From positions 584,848 through 648,847 of the forward strand of contig NZ_SZUA01000001.1 of NCBI RefSeq assembly GCF_005239095.1: a stretch of 64,000 nt of DNA. Direction: 5' to 3'. Positions within the stretch are counted from its first letter, which is position 1, and every line of letters begins with the position of its first letter. Shown here piece by piece: positions 48,652 to 61,757 of the stretch. The notes beneath the pieces were generated by a model. That model was not told the origin of the DNA. It was given only the letters and a program-made list of their open reading frames with translations, and did no database searches. The translations under genes and the position numbers were made by a program. The stretch is from Luteimonas gilva. GTDB lineage: Bacteria > Pseudomonadota > Gammaproteobacteria > Xanthomonadales > Xanthomonadaceae.

Positions 48652-48828
48652 GTAGAGCGGAGCTTGCTCCGCTGCTCTTGTCTTCGCCCCGCTTTTCGTA
48701 GGAGCGGCTTCAGCCGCGAGCTCTTTTTTCTCAAAAAAATCGATGCAACGTCGCGATTTGAAGGAAAAAGCTCGCGGCTGGAGCCGCTCCTACGAACAAC
48801 CAAAGCAGCGGAGCAAACTCCGCTCTAC
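48652..48828. repeat. Nested repeat: GGAGCGGC doublet inside a GCGGAGC doublet
   Basis: The outer arms GTAGAGCGGAGCTTGCTCCG (from 48652) and GCGGAGCAAACTCCGCTCTAC (to 48828) form one palindromic pair. Exactly between them is a complete unit of another family (48698-48793: GTAGGAGCGGCTTCAGCCGC and GCGGCTGGAGCCGCTCCTAC). The whole can fold as a long double hairpin downstream of the convergent lipoprotein and acnA genes. Confidence 0.85.
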
Positions 48829-48833
48829 ACAAG

Positions 48834-48861
48834 AAAAAGAGCGGCCTAGGCCGCTCTTTTT
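48834..48861. terminator. Bidirectional rho-independent terminator
   Basis: AAAAAGAGCGGCC-TA-GGCCGCTCTTTTT is a perfect palindrome with A and T runs at its edges. It ends acnA transcripts (minus strand, 24 bases after the stop) and those of the lipoprotein gene. Confidence 0.88.
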
Positions 48862-48884
48862 CGCTTCCGGGCAAGAGGAGAGGC

Positions 48885-51653
<2,769 letters not shown>

Positions 51654-51787
51654 GAAGGCTCCTGGCGGTATGGCGGGGAGGGCGGGAGGAAAACACCGCG
51701 GTTAGCCCCGTTATTATGCCGGAAGCGGCGTCCCGGCGCAGCTTCCATGCGCTTTGGACTTAGGTCGTATGGCGCCCTTGGCTTCTC

Positions 51788-51879
51788 GTAGGAGCGGCTT
51801 TAGCCGCGAGCTTTTTCTCGCGAACACCGACTAAACCCGCGATTTGCCGAAAAGAGCTTGCGGCTAAAGCCGCTCCTAC
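51788..51879. repeat. REP-like palindromic pair, GTAG head, GGAGCGGC family
   Basis: GTAGGAGCGGCTTTAGCCGC and GCGGCTAAAGCCGCTCCTAC flank about 52 bases containing GAGCTTTTTCTCGCG and AAAAGAGCTT. It fills most of the 239-base gap between acnA (reading away) and hflD. The other part of the gap, 51654-51787, should hold the acnA promoter, which I cannot define. Confidence 0.84.
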
Positions 51880-51892
51880 GAAAAGCGGGCAG

Positions 51893-52495
51893 TCAGCCGC
51901 CTGCGGCTTCCAGCATGTCTCGCCGCCGCAACAGAAAATCCCAAAAACTGCCGCCCAGTTGCCGCCACAGCACCGCCGAGCGCAGCGCCGCCAGCAGGAT
52001 GGAGCGGATCTCCGCGACCACGCCGGCCTGGCCGAGATAATGCGGATTGCCTTGCACCATCACCCGTGGCCGCAGCTGGCTGATCGTCTCCGCGTACAAA
52101 CTACCCAGGCCGGCCAGGATGTCCGGATGCGCGCTGCCCAACCGTTCGGAAGCCGGGGCCAACGCGGCGATGCCGCGCTGCACCTGGCGCACGGCGTCGC
52201 CGTCGGCGACGAAGCGGCGTTCGATCTGCAGCACGGCTAGAGCCAGCTTGGGCAGCAGCGGATCGTCGACCGCGTTGCTCAGATAGTCGCGCACCAGGCG
52301 CAGCCCCGGCTGCAGCGCGGAAGCGTCGCCGTAGATCGCCAACGGCGAGTCGGCGTCGATCCGGAACACGCTCTCGATGGCGGTGGCGACCACGGCCGCA
52401 TCGGACTGGCCGGTTTCGGCGATGCGACGCACCTGCTGCAGCGCTTGGGCCATGCCGGCCAGGGCCAGCACGCGCTCTTGTATCGCCGGATTCAT
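51893..52495 (-). CDS. hflD: HflD-family protein
   Basis: 200 residues, all helical. [56 protein letters not shown] and [42 protein letters not shown] are family signatures. In E. coli HflD influences lambda lysogeny by binding CII and sits at the inner membrane. Its general cellular role is unknown. The start overlaps the mnmA stop by four bases, the E. coli order nudJ-mnmA-hflD being preserved. Confidence 0.93.
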   Translation of the reverse strand: MNPAIQERVLALAGMAQALQQVRRIAETGQSDAAVVATAIESVFRIDADSPLAIYGDASALQPGLRLVRDYLSNAVDDPLLPKLALAVLQIERRFVADGDAVRQVQRGIAALAPASERLGSAHPDILAGLGSLYAETISQLRPRVMVQGNPHYLGQAGVVAEIRSILLAALRSAVLWRQLGGSFWDFLLRRRDMLEAAGG

Positions 52496-53625
52496 GCCGC
52501 GTGGTTCCTTCGCGTCGCTTGGTTGAGTCGCATTTCCAGAGGGGCGTCGGTTTCGGCGATCACGGCGCCGCCCAGGCAGACCTCGCCGTCGTACAGCACC
52601 AGCGATTGGCCCGGCGTGACGGCGCGCTGTTCGTCTGCGAAGCGCACTTCCAAGGTGCCGTCGTCGCGGACGCCGACCTCGCAGCGTTCGGCCGCTTGCC
52701 GGTAACGAGTCTGCGCCGTGCAGGAGAAGCGCTGCGCCGGCGGCGCGCCGGCGATCCAGTGCGCGGCCTCGGACCACAGCGTCCGCGATTGCAGCCAACG
52801 GCTGTCGGCGCCCTGATCGACGTACAACACATTGCCGGCCACGTCCTTGCCGACGACGTACCAGGGCGCGGCTTCGAAACCGCGCACGCCGCCGATCTGC
52901 AGGCCTTCGCGCTGCCCCAAAGTGAAATAGAACACGCCCGGATGCGTGCCGACGACGCGCCCATCCGGCGTGCGCATTTCGCCTTCGCGCGCCGGCAAAT
53001 AGCGCGCCAGGAATTCGCGGAAATCGCGTTCGCCGATGAAGCAGATGCCGGTGGAATCCTTCTTCTCGGCGGTCGGCAGTTGCGCTTGAGCGGCGAGGGC
53101 GCGGACGTCGCGCTTGAGCATGCCGCCGAGCGGGAACAGCGTCGCGGCCAGCTGTTCCTGGCCGAGCTGGTGCAGGAAGTAGCTCTGGTCCTTGCCCGAA
53201 TCGGCCGCGCGCAATAGCGCCCAGCCGTCGCCGCGGCGCTCGACCCGGGCGTAGTGGCCGGTGGCGATGCGTTCGGCGCCCAGTTCGCGCGCCGCGTCCA
53301 GGAAATGCTTGAACTTGATCTCGCGGTTGCACAGCACGTCCGGATTCGGCGTGCGCCCGGCGGCGTATTCGGCCAGGAAATGCGCGAACACGCCGTCCCA
53401 ATACTCGCGCGAGAAATCGCGGAAGTGGATCGGCAGGCCGAGCCGGCCGCAAACGGCGACGGCATCGCGGCGGTCGTCCTCGGCCCGGCAATCGCCGCTG
53501 CCGTCGTCGGCCCAGTTCTGCATGAAGAGGCCCGCGCCCGGCTCGCCAGCATCGCGCAACAACAAGGCCGCGACCGACGAATCCACCCCGCCCGAGACGC
53601 CGACGATGGTGCGCGGCGCGCTCAT
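52492..53625 (-). CDS. mnmA: tRNA-specific 2-thiouridylase MnmA
   Basis: 377 residues. The PP-loop SGGVDSS (residues 11-17) binds ATP. The N-terminal catalytic Cys lies in [12 protein letters not shown] and the persulphide Cys in [33 protein letters not shown] and the C-terminal barrel domain match the family. It adds the sulphur of 2-thiouridine at position 34 of tRNAs for Lys, Glu and Gln. Both ends overlap neighbours by four bases, so nudJ, mnmA and hflD form one translationally coupled operon. Confidence 0.97.
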   Translation of the reverse strand: MSAPRTIVGVSGGVDSSVAALLLRDAGEPGAGLFMQNWADDGSGDCRAEDDRRDAVAVCGRLGLPIHFRDFSREYWDGVFAHFLAEYAAGRTPNPDVLCNREIKFKHFLDAARELGAERIATGHYARVERRGDGWALLRAADSGKDQSYFLHQLGQEQLAATLFPLGGMLKRDVRALAAQAQLPTAEKKDSTGICFIGERDFREFLARYLPAREGEMRTPDGRVVGTHPGVFYFTLGQREGLQIGGVRGFEAAPWYVVGKDVAGNVLYVDQGADSRWLQSRTLWSEAAHWIAGAPPAQRFSCTAQTRYRQAAERCEVGVRDDGTLEVRFADEQRAVTPGQSLVLYDGEVCLGGAVIAETDAPLEMRLNQATRRNHAA

Positions 53626-54101
53626 GCCACGTGCTGGGCCAAGGCCAGCGGGTAGCGCCGGCCGGCCAGGTAATCGGTCGCCGCGCGCCACACCAGCGGA
53701 CTGCGGTGGCGCGGCGCGGCCGCCTGCAGTTCGGCCGGTGTCAGCCACAGGGTGCGGACGATGCCCTCGTCCAGCGAACGTTGCGGATCGTGGAACACAG
53801 CGTCCGCTGCGAAGGCGAAACGCAGGTAATGGCGACCGCCGCTTCCATCGGCGTTGGCGGGCGCCTTCCACTGGTACGCGCCGACGAACGCGGTCAGGCG
53901 CACGTCCCAGCCGGTTTCCTCGAGCGTCTCGCGCAACGCGGCCTGTTCGAGGCTTTCGTCCGGCTCCAAATGGCCCGCGGGTTGGTTCAATACCAGTCCG
54001 CCGTTGACCCGTTCTTCGACCAGCAACAGCCGGCCTTCGCGCACCACCACCGTGGCCACGGTCACGTCGGGCTGCCAGAAGCGGCCTTCGCGATAGCTCA
54101 T
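53622..54101 (-). CDS. nudJ: Nudix hydrolase, NudJ-like
   Basis: 159 residues from [19 protein letters not shown]. The Nudix box [22 protein letters not shown] is complete (G, E, REUxEE, G all present). E. coli NudJ hydrolyses nucleoside triphosphates and thiamine pyrophosphate precursors. The identification with NudJ rests on synteny with mnmA and on overall length. A longer upstream frame begins in the clpS promoter region and is not supported. Confidence 0.92.
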   Translation of the reverse strand: MSYREGRFWQPDVTVATVVVREGRLLLVEERVNGGLVLNQPAGHLEPDESLEQAALRETLEETGWDVRLTAFVGAYQWKAPANADGSGGRHYLRFAFAADAVFHDPQRSLDEGIVRTLWLTPAELQAAAPRHRSPLVWRAATDYLAGRRYPLALAQHVA

Positions 54102-54220
54102 GCGCGGCCTCCTCGGCGGCGGGGAAGGAACTTGTCGGATTCGATCACGCCCCCATTTTCCTTGTTCGAGGGGGCCCGCGTCCACGACGCGCCCGGAACC
54201 GCGTTCGTATAATCGAGCCC

Positions 54221-54556
54221 ATGCCCAAGAAAACCGACCAAAACGGCGCCGATTACGGCCGCGACCACGGCGCCATCGTCGAGACGGCCAAGCCGGAAAC
54301 GGCGCGGCCGCCGCTGTATTCCGTACTGTTGCTGAACGACGATTACACGCCGATGGATTTCGTGGTCGAAGTCCTTGTCAGCTTCTTTGCGATGAATCTG
54401 GAAAAAGCAACCCAGATCATGTTGCACGTGCATACCCGCGGCCGCGGCGTTTGCGGCGTCTACACCCGCGAGGTGGCAGAGTCGAAAGTGGCCCAAGTGA
54501 ACGAGTTCTCCCGTATGCATCAGCATCCCCTGCTGTGCACGATGGAAAAGGCTTAG
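54221..54556 (+). CDS. clpS: ATP-dependent Clp protease adaptor ClpS
   Basis: 111 residues. A flexible N-terminal extension precedes the adaptor core: [27 protein letters not shown] (with the NDDYTPM N-degron pocket), [29 protein letters not shown]. ClpS recognises N-terminal Leu, Phe, Tyr and Trp and hands substrates to ClpAP. It lies 132 bases upstream of clpA on the same strand; aat, which creates such N-termini, is 3.8 kb further on. Confidence 0.97.
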   Translation: MPKKTDQNGADYGRDHGAIVETAKPETARPPLYSVLLLNDDYTPMDFVVEVLVSFFAMNLEKATQIMLHVHTRGRGVCGVYTREVAESKVAQVNEFSRMHQHPLLCTMEKA

Positions 54557-54688
54557 CTCGGGGCTGAGGTTCATGGAACCGGTATGGGCCGGTGCTGGAC
54601 CTCCGCCGCGAGCCCTCCCACCACTGGATGGAAAAGGCGTAAGGTCGTCCCCAGATAGGGCAGCAGTCGTAACGGAGGCATCCGCCCC

Positions 54689-56974
54689 ATGTTCTCGAAA
54701 GACCTCGAACACACCATCGGCCAGTGCTACAAGCGCGCCCGCGAGGCGCGCCACGAGTACATGACGGTGGAACACCTGCTGCTGGCCCTGCTGGACAACC
54801 CCTCGGCCGAAGCCGTCCTGAAAGCCTGCAACGCCGACTTCGGCCGCCTGCGCGGCGAGCTGGAACAGGCCATCGACACTTCGGTCGCCAAACTGACCGA
54901 CGACGACGGCCGCGACACCCAGCCCACGCTCGGCTTCCAGCGCGTGCTGCAGCGCGCCGTCTACCACGTGCAATCTTCCGGCAAGAAGGAAGTCACCGGC
55001 GCCAACGTGCTGGTGGCGATCTATGGCGAAAAGGATTCGCACGCCGTCTATTTCCTCAATCAGCAGGACGTGACCCGGCTGGACGTCGTCAACTACCTGT
55101 CGCACGGCATCGCCAAGCTCGGCGGCGAGGAAGATTCCGCCCAGGGCGGCGACGAGCAAGCCAAATCCGGCGAAGGCGAGGGCGGCGAGCACAAGGGCGA
55201 TGCCCTCAGCGAATTCGCCAGCGACCTCAACCATCTCGCCCGCGAAGGCAAGATCGATCCGCTGGTCGGCCGCGCCGACGAAGTGGAACGCACCATCCAG
55301 GTGCTCTGCCGCCGCCGCAAGAACAACCCCCTGTACGTCGGCGAAGCCGGCGTCGGCAAGACCGCGCTCGCCGAAGGCCTGGCCAAGCGCATCGTCGAAG
55401 GCGACGTGCCCGAGGTGTTGGCCGATGCCACCATCTACGCGCTCGACCTGGGCGCGCTGGTCGCCGGCACCAAGTATCGCGGCGATTTCGAAAAGCGCCT
55501 GAAGGCCGTGCTGGCGCAGCTGAAGAAGCACCCCGGCGCCATTCTCTTCATCGACGAGATCCACACCATCATCGGCGCCGGTTCCGCGTCGGGCGGCACC
55601 ATGGACGCCAGCAACCTGATCAAGCCGATGCTGGCTTCGGGCGAGTTGCGCTGCATCGGTTCGACCACGTTCCAGGAATACCGCGGCATCTTCGAAAAGG
55701 ACCGCGCCCTGGCGCGCCGCTTCCAGAAGATCGACATCGTCGAGCCGACCGTCGGCGAAACCGTCGAAATCCTGCAAGGCCTGAAGCCGAAGTACGAACA
55801 ACACCACGGCGTCAGCTACGCGGACGACGCGATCAAGGCCGCGGTCGATCTGTCGGTGAAGCACATCGGCGACCGTTTGTTGCCAGACAAGGCGATCGAC
55901 GTGATCGACGAGGCCGGCGCGCGCCAGCGCCTGCTGCCCGAAGACGTGCGCAAGCAGATCATCGACGTCGAAGAGATCGAAACCATCGTCGCCAAGATGG
56001 CGCGCATCCCGGCCAAGCAGGTCAGCGCTTCCGACAAGGACGTGCTGCAGCACCTGGAGCGCAACCTGAAGATGGTGATCTTCGGCCAGGATCCGGCCAT
56101 CGAGACTTTGACGTCGGCGATCAAGCTGGCGCGCTCGGGCCTGGGCAATCCCGACAAGCCGATCGGCAACTTCCTGTTCGCCGGCCCTACCGGCGTAGGC
56201 AAGACCGAGGTGACCAAGCAACTCGCGCTGCAGTTGGGCATCGAATTGGTCCGCTTCGACATGTCCGAATACATGGAGCCGCATTCGGTCAGCCGCCTGA
56301 TCGGCGCGCCTCCGGGCTACGTCGGTTTCGACCAGGGCGGCTTGCTCACCGAAAAGATCGTCAAGACACCGCACTGCGTGCTGCTGCTGGACGAGGTGGA
56401 GAAGGCGCATCCGGACATCTTCAACATCCTGTTGCAGGTGATGGACCGCGGCATCCTCACGGACACCAACGGCCGCGAAGCCAACTTCAAGAACGTGATC
56501 CTGGTGATGACGACCAACGCCGGCGCCGCGCAAGCCGCACGCCGTACGATCGGCTTCACCCAGCAGGACCACAGCACCGATGCGATGGAAGTGATCCGGC
56601 GCAGCTTCAGCCCGGAATTCCGCAACCGTTTGGACGCGGTGGTGCAGTTCCAGGCGCTGGGCTTCGACCACATCCTGCGCGTGGTGGACAAGTTCCTGAT
56701 CGAGCTGGAAGTGCAGCTGCACGAGAAGAACGTGTCGCTGTCGGCCACCCCGGCCGCGCGCGACTGGCTGGCCCAGCACGGCTTCGACCCGCTGATGGGC
56801 GCGCGGCCGATGGCCCGCGTCATCCAGGACAAGATCAAGCGCGCCCTGGCCGACGAACTGCTGTTCGGCAAGCTGGTCGGCGGCGGCAAGGTCGGCATCG
56901 ACGTGAGCGACGGCGAACTGGTGGTGGATGCGCAGGCCGAGCCGGAGAAGTTGTTGCCGGCGACGGTGCGCTAA
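54689..56974 (+). CDS. clpA: ATP-dependent Clp protease ATPase subunit ClpA
   Basis: 761 residues. An N-terminal double Clp repeat ([37 protein letters not shown]) is where ClpS docks. Two AAA+ modules have Walker A GEAGVGKT and GPTGVGKT, Walker [14 protein letters not shown] and [15 protein letters not shown], and an IGL-type ClpP loop region. It unfolds substrates for ClpP. An acidic linker (about residues 145-170, [19 protein letters not shown]) between the N-domain and first AAA module is longer than in E. coli. Confidence 0.98.
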   Translation: MFSKDLEHTIGQCYKRAREARHEYMTVEHLLLALLDNPSAEAVLKACNADFGRLRGELEQAIDTSVAKLTDDDGRDTQPTLGFQRVLQRAVYHVQSSGKKEVTGANVLVAIYGEKDSHAVYFLNQQDVTRLDVVNYLSHGIAKLGGEEDSAQGGDEQAKSGEGEGGEHKGDALSEFASDLNHLAREGKIDPLVGRADEVERTIQVLCRRRKNNPLYVGEAGVGKTALAEGLAKRIVEGDVPEVLADATIYALDLGALVAGTKYRGDFEKRLKAVLAQLKKHPGAILFIDEIHTIIGAGSASGGTMDASNLIKPMLASGELRCIGSTTFQEYRGIFEKDRALARRFQKIDIVEPTVGETVEILQGLKPKYEQHHGVSYADDAIKAAVDLSVKHIGDRLLPDKAIDVIDEAGARQRLLPEDVRKQIIDVEEIETIVAKMARIPAKQVSASDKDVLQHLERNLKMVIFGQDPAIETLTSAIKLARSGLGNPDKPIGNFLFAGPTGVGKTEVTKQLALQLGIELVRFDMSEYMEPHSVSRLIGAPPGYVGFDQGGLLTEKIVKTPHCVLLLDEVEKAHPDIFNILLQVMDRGILTDTNGREANFKNVILVMTTNAGAAQAARRTIGFTQQDHSTDAMEVIRRSFSPEFRNRLDAVVQFQALGFDHILRVVDKFLIELEVQLHEKNVSLSATPAARDWLAQHGFDPLMGARPMARVIQDKIKRALADELLFGKLVGGGKVGIDVSDGELVVDAQAEPEKLLPATVR

Positions 56975-57007
56975 GAAAAAACGCCGGCGATCGCCGGCGT
57001 TTTTTTG
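56975..57007 (+). terminator. Rho-independent terminator of clpA
   Basis: AAAAAACGCCGGCGATCGCCGGCGTTTTTTT: an almost perfect palindrome starting two bases after the clpA stop, with a seven-T run. The A run on the other side lets it also work for the opposite strand. Confidence 0.92.
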
Positions 57008-57029
57008 CTTTCGGATACTCGGGATAAAC

Positions 57030-57055
57030 AGAAAGCGGGCCAGGCCCGCTTTCTG
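57030..57055 (-). terminator. Hairpin terminator of the small gene at 57070
   Basis: AGAAAGCGGGCC-A-GGCCCGCTTTCT palindrome, 15 bases beyond the stop of the minus-strand gene 57070-57279. The T content of the tail is modest (TGTTTATCC on the minus strand), so it is a probable rather than certain terminator. Confidence 0.65.
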
Positions 57056-57069
57056 CTCTTATCCCATCG

Positions 57070-57279
57070 TCACTGCCCGAAAACGTTCAACACGCCCTGC
57101 CAAACGCTGGTTTTGCCCCTACGGCACTCCTTGGGCGGGGCGATCCATAGCTCGAACAAACTGGCGGGTTTGCATGCCGCCGAAGGGGAAAGAGCGTGAT
57201 CGCCCGCGACGGCATCGGCGGCGAGCAAGGCGGATCCGGCGAACAAAGCGCAAGACAGGAGAGTCGGGATCTTCTTCAT
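57070..57279 (-). CDS. Small secreted cysteine-containing protein
   Basis: 69 residues. A clear signal peptide (MKKIPTLLSCALFAGSALLAADAVAG) leaves a mature protein of about 43 residues with two Cys (AACKPASLFELW and PKECRRGK) and a basic stretch, ending GVLNVFGQ. GAGG five bases before the ATG and a hairpin after the stop support a real gene with its own transcript. I do not recognise the family. It lies between clpA and the infA group on the opposite strand to clpA. Confidence 0.72.
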   Translation of the reverse strand: MKKIPTLLSCALFAGSALLAADAVAGDHALSPSAACKPASLFELWIAPPKECRRGKTSVWQGVLNVFGQ

Positions 57280-57486
57280 AAGGCCTCGTAATGACTCGAT
57301 GGAAGCGCTGTCTTCCCCTCAGCGTGCGGCGCGCGCCGCCGGCCAAAGATATACGCCCGGATTTTCGCGGCTGAGTCTTTCGAAACGGCTGCGGACGGGC
57401 GGCATGTTTTCCGAGCTCGAACGGCGGCTCAGAAAAACGATTGATTGTTAGATGAAGCCGACGCGTCCTTTCGCAGTGGCGAAGGC

Positions 57487-58029
57487 TTAAGGGCGCGTGC
57501 AGAGCGCGGAAATATTCCGCTGCAACTCGGCCTTGGTTTGCGCCAAATCCTTCAACTCGGCCGCATTGGGCTGCTTCGGCCCGGTCTGCTTCTCCGCCGC
57601 TTCCACGCGTTCAAGCGACTTGTACCAAGCCGTGCATTGCTCCGCATCGCGGATCGCGCGTTCCTTTTGCGTCTTCGCGTTGCGCTGCTTGCGCAGATAT
57701 TCGCGATTCTGTTCCAACTGCTTCTGCACATCCGCGATCGCGGGCTCGGGCGGTGGACCGACGGCGGGCGCGGGCTGCGCGGCGATCTTGGGCGTGGCCG
57801 GTTGCACGCGCGGGATCTTGGTCAGGTCGCGCGGCGCGGTCGGATCGGGCGGACCGACGGTGCGCGCGTCTTTGGCGCTGGTCGGCGGCGGGCTGTCGGT
57901 GTAGTGGACGTTGCCTTTGGCGTCCGTCCATCGATAAGTCGTCTGCGCTTGCGTCGCCGTACAGGCCAAGGCGGCCGCGACCAGGAGCGCGGCGGGTGCG
58001 AACCTGAGGGCTCGCACGCCGGCCATCAT
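57487..58029 (-). CDS. DUF4124-domain periplasmic protein
   Basis: 180 residues. A signal peptide ends near residue 28 (ATQAQ). The DUF4124 domain ([19 protein letters not shown]) is next, then a Pro/Ala-rich linker and a charged coiled coil ([31 protein letters not shown]) with two Cys. DUF4124 proteins are common in proteobacterial envelopes but have no known activity. The start overlaps the infA stop by four bases, so it is translationally coupled to a translation initiation factor, which is odd. A second Met one codon later is equally possible. Confidence 0.85.
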   Translation of the reverse strand: MMAGVRALRFAPAALLVAAALACTATQAQTTYRWTDAKGNVHYTDSPPPTSAKDARTVGPPDPTAPRDLTKIPRVQPATPKIAAQPAPAVGPPPEPAIADVQKQLEQNREYLRKQRNAKTQKERAIRDAEQCTAWYKSLERVEAAEKQTGPKQPNAAELKDLAQTKAELQRNISALCTRP

Positions 58030-58244
58030 TTCATCCGGTAGGTGATGCGGCCCTTGGTCAGGTCGTAAGGCGTCATTTCGACCTTGACCTTGTCGCCGGT
58101 GAGGATGCGGATGTAGTTCTTGCGCATCCGCCCGGAGATGTGGGCGATGATCTCGTGGCCGTTCTCCAGCTTCACCCGGAACATCGTGTTCGGGAGGGTT
58201 TCGGAAATTGTGCCTTCGAATTCGATGACGTCGTCTTTCGCCAT
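58026..58244 (-). CDS. infA: Translation initiation factor IF-1
   Basis: 72 residues, identical in length to E. coli IF-1: a single S1-like OB domain ([65 protein letters not shown]). It occupies the ribosomal A site during initiation. The clpS-clpA-infA-aat grouping seen in E. coli is kept here, although in a different orientation. Confidence 0.99.
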   Translation of the reverse strand: MAKDDVIEFEGTISETLPNTMFRVKLENGHEIIAHISGRMRKNYIRILTGDKVKVEMTPYDLTKGRITYRMK

Positions 58245-58332
58245 GCGTCCTGTTGCTGCCTGAAAGTGCCGGGCACGGGGCGCCCGAAGCCGGTCATTCT
58301 GCCACGCGGTGCCTGGGCAGGCAAAGAAAACG

Positions 58333-59091
58333 TTAAATCTGGGGCGGAGATGCCGGAGGGCCTGCGAGCAAGCGGGCGGGGATCGTCCCGAACGCCTGTG
58401 TCCAGGCTCCCTCGCGCGGCGGCTGGGACACTCGCGATCGGAGTTCGGCCATGAACACGGGCCGCGACCAGGCCTCCGCGCCCAGGCTCAGCAGATGCTC
58501 GCTTTCCACTTGGGCGTCGATCAGCGCCCAGCCCCAGCTCTGCAGGCCTCGGGCGAGCCCGGCCAGCGCCGCTTTCGATCCGCCCGAAACCGCGCTGAAC
58601 ATGCTTTCGCCGAAGAACATGCGCCCGACCGCCACGCCGTAGATGCCGCCGACCAGACGCGCGCCTTCGAAGACTTCCACCGAATGCGCATGGCCCAGCC
58701 GGTGCAATTCCCTGTAAGCGGCCTGCATTTCGGCGGTGATCCAGGTGCCGCGCTGGCCGCGGCGCGGCGTTTGCGCGCAGGCGGCGACGACCTCGTCGAA
58801 AACCGTGTCGGCCCGGATCTCCCAGGTCGAAGACTTCAGGTCGCGCCGGAAACGCGAGGACAGCCGCACGCCGTCGGTGCGGAACACCATGCGCGGATCC
58901 GGACTCCACCACAGGATCGGCTGGCCTCGCGAATACCAGGGGAAGATGCCATGGCGGTAGGCGTTCAACAGGCGAGCGGGGGACAGATCGCCCCCCATCG
59001 CCAACAGCCCGTCGGGTTCGCGCAGCGCGTCCTCGACCGGCGGGAACGGAGCGTCCGGCGAAGGATCGAGTTGGCGGATGCGGAAGGCCAC
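58333..59091 (-). CDS. aat: Leucyl/phenylalanyl-tRNA--protein transferase
   Basis: 252 residues. Family signatures: [93 protein letters not shown] and [13 protein letters not shown]. It adds Leu or Phe to N-terminal Arg or Lys, making N-degrons read by ClpS. The gene is upstream of infA on the same strand with an 88-base gap. Confidence 0.97.
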   Translation of the reverse strand: MAFRIRQLDPSPDAPFPPVEDALREPDGLLAMGGDLSPARLLNAYRHGIFPWYSRGQPILWWSPDPRMVFRTDGVRLSSRFRRDLKSSTWEIRADTVFDEVVAACAQTPRRGQRGTWITAEMQAAYRELHRLGHAHSVEVFEGARLVGGIYGVAVGRMFFGESMFSAVSGGSKAALAGLARGLQSWGWALIDAQVESEHLLSLGAEAWSRPVFMAELRSRVSQPPREGAWTQAFGTIPARLLAGPPASPPQI

Positions 59092-59124
59092 ACGGGAACG
59101 TTAGCGCAACCGCCCGGGTCTTTT

Positions 59125-59237
59125 GTAGGAGCGGCTTCAGCCGCGAGCTCTTCTCCTCAAATCGCAGCGATGTCGCGAAGCTCGCCGCTAAAGCCACTCC
59201 GTACGAAGGCAAAGCAGCGGAGCAAGCTCCGCTCTAC
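59125..59237. repeat. Composite repeat: decayed GGAGCGGC doublet plus half GCGGAGC unit
   Basis: GTAGGAGCGGCTTCAGCCGC (59125) pairs with a damaged right arm ending CACTCCGTAC (59204). Directly after it comes one arm of the family seen at 48652, GCAGCGGAGCAAGCTCCGCT ending CTAC (59237), with no left partner. It resembles the right half of the nested element at 48652 and may derive from a similar structure. Confidence 0.75.
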
Positions 59238-59246
59238 AAAGCAGGG

Positions 59247-60368
59247 TTACCCGCGGAAAGGAGAGTGCGCTGTCAGCGTGGCGGCATAGCGGCGCACCGA
59301 TTCGGCCTCTTCGCGGCACCAATGGGCCAAGGCCTGGGAAAAATCCGGATCGGCGATCCAATGCCGGCTGCGCACCAAGGTCGGCAGAAAACCGCGCGCC
59401 AGTTTGTGCTCGCCCTGCGCGCCGGGCTCGAAAATGCGCAAGCCCTGGCGCAAGCAGTACTCGATGCCTTGGTAGTAGCAGGTTTCGAAATGCAATCCCG
59501 GCAAGGCGCGGGTCGAACCCCAATAACGGCCGTACAACGTGTCCCCGCCGCGCAGGCACAAAGCGCCGGCGATGGTCTCGCCTTCGTGGTCGGCCAGGAA
59601 CATCACCAAGCTTTCGGGCAGCGCGGAGGCCAGGTGGCGGAAGAACCCGAAGGTCAGCGCCGGCGAATTGCCGTATTCGGCGAAAGTCTGCAGATAGAAG
59701 CCGTACATCGCGACCAGATCGTCGTCGCTCGCATCGCGACCGTGCACGACCCGGAATCCGACGCCGGTACGCAGCGCTTTGGCGCGTTCCTGACGGATGT
59801 TCTTGCGGTGCTTGTGGTCCATCGCTCCCAGGAAATCGGCGAAGCCGCGCCAGCCGGCGTCGTTGCGCCAGTGGTATTGCACGTCGATGCGCGGCAGCCA
59901 GCCTTCGCCGAAGCTTTCGTCTTCGGATTCAAGATGGAAATTGATGTGCGCCGACGACAGCTGCTTTCCGTCGGCTATGTGCGCCATCGCGGCCAGCAGT
60001 TGGCGACGACCCTGGCCGTCGCGCGCGAGCAGGCGCGGGCCGGTGACGGGCGAGTAGGGCACCGCGCACAGGTATTTAGGGAAATAGTCCTGGCCGTAGC
60101 GCTGGTAGGCGTGCGCCCAGGCGTGGTCGAAGACGAATTCGCCGTGGGAATTGGTCTTCAGATAACCGGGCGCGGCGGCGAGCAGTTCGTCGCCTTCCCA
60201 TAAAGTCAGGTGTTGCGGCGTCCAGCCCCAGTCGGCGCGCAGGCAGCCGTGCTCTTCCAAGCCGGCGAGGAAGGCGTGCGAGACGAACGGGTTGCGGCCG
60301 TCGTGGAGCGCATTCCAGCGTTCGGCGGGAATGCCGCCGATGTCGCCGACGATGCGGGCGGTGGGCAT
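59247..60368 (-). CDS. FemAB-like GNAT-fold protein (PF04339/DUF482 group)
   Basis: 373 residues. The start MPTARIVGDIGGIPAERWNAL and HDGRNPFVSHAFLAGLEEHG, GFADFLGAMDHKHRKNIRQERAKAL, YGFYLQTFAEYGNSPALTFGFF, and RYWGSTRALPGLHFETCYYQGIEYCL are typical of the PF04339 group. That group is related to FemAB/GNAT transferases and annotated as possible peptidoglycan or acyl-tRNA-using enzymes. Proximity to aat, another tRNA-dependent transferase of the same fold class, is suggestive. The substrate is unknown. The start is 60368; in-frame sequence upstream is the repeat at 60386. Confidence 0.85.
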   Translation of the reverse strand: MPTARIVGDIGGIPAERWNALHDGRNPFVSHAFLAGLEEHGCLRADWGWTPQHLTLWEGDELLAAAPGYLKTNSHGEFVFDHAWAHAYQRYGQDYFPKYLCAVPYSPVTGPRLLARDGQGRRQLLAAMAHIADGKQLSSAHINFHLESEDESFGEGWLPRIDVQYHWRNDAGWRGFADFLGAMDHKHRKNIRQERAKALRTGVGFRVVHGRDASDDDLVAMYGFYLQTFAEYGNSPALTFGFFRHLASALPESLVMFLADHEGETIAGALCLRGGDTLYGRYWGSTRALPGLHFETCYYQGIEYCLRQGLRIFEPGAQGEHKLARGFLPTLVRSRHWIADPDFSQALAHWCREEAESVRRYAATLTAHSPFRG

Positions 60369-60385
60369 ACGAGTTACCGATCTCG

Positions 60386-60507
60386 CGTCATCCCGGCGAA
60401 AGCCGGGATCCGGGGAGAGCCCGCGCCGAAGCCGAGGCTTGCGAATCGAAGGCCGTAGCGATGTAACCGATGCGTCGGCCTGGATTCCGGCTTTCGCCGG
60501 AATGACG
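60386..60507. repeat. Inverted-repeat element (CGTCATCCCGGCGAAAGCCGG type)
   Basis: CGTCATCCCGGCGAAAGCCG followed by GGATCC (60386 on) is mirrored by CTGGATTCCGGCTTTCGCCG and GAATGACG (to 60507). The same general design as the 24344 element (CATTCC...GGAATC ends) but with a different core. It fills the gap between the FemAB-like gene and trxB and lies upstream of the former. Confidence 0.82.
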
Positions 60508-60531
60508 AACGGGTGGGGATCGCCGACCCGA

Positions 60532-61596
<1,065 letters not shown>

Positions 61597-61649
61597 TTAT
61601 CAAGGCGCGTCCTCCGCAACATTGCGTACCGCCGCACGGCTTCCGCGGC

Positions 61650-61727
61650 ATGCGCACGAGTACAGCAACGGCCCGCGCAACCCTGCGCGGGTTTTCAACA
61701 TGTGGCGCCCGCATTTCGGGCGATTGA
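61650..61727 (+). promoter_or_regulatory. Possible leader peptide and attenuator upstream of ald
   Basis: A 25-codon frame, [17 protein letters not shown]..., rich in Thr and Ala codons, runs straight into the hairpin CCCGCGCA-ACCC-TGCGCGGG followed by TTTT (61672-61695). That is the classic layout of amino-acid attenuators, in which the terminator stem itself encodes an R-A-x-x-R-G-F type tail. A second small hairpin (GCCCG-CATTT-CGGGC) overlaps the end of the frame. The ribosome site of the leader is weak and a 61518 start in another frame is possible, so this stays a candidate. Confidence 0.45.
61672..61695 (+). terminator. Intrinsic terminator-like hairpin 62 bases before ald
   Basis: CCCGCGCA (61672-61679), loop ACCC, TGCGCGGG (61684-61691) and TTTT (61692-61695). 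It stands in the ald leader with no gene ending on the plus strand ahead of it, so it is likely conditional. Confidence 0.6.
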
Positions 61728-61757
61728 GTCCGGCCCTGCCGGCGACGGAGAACGAAG

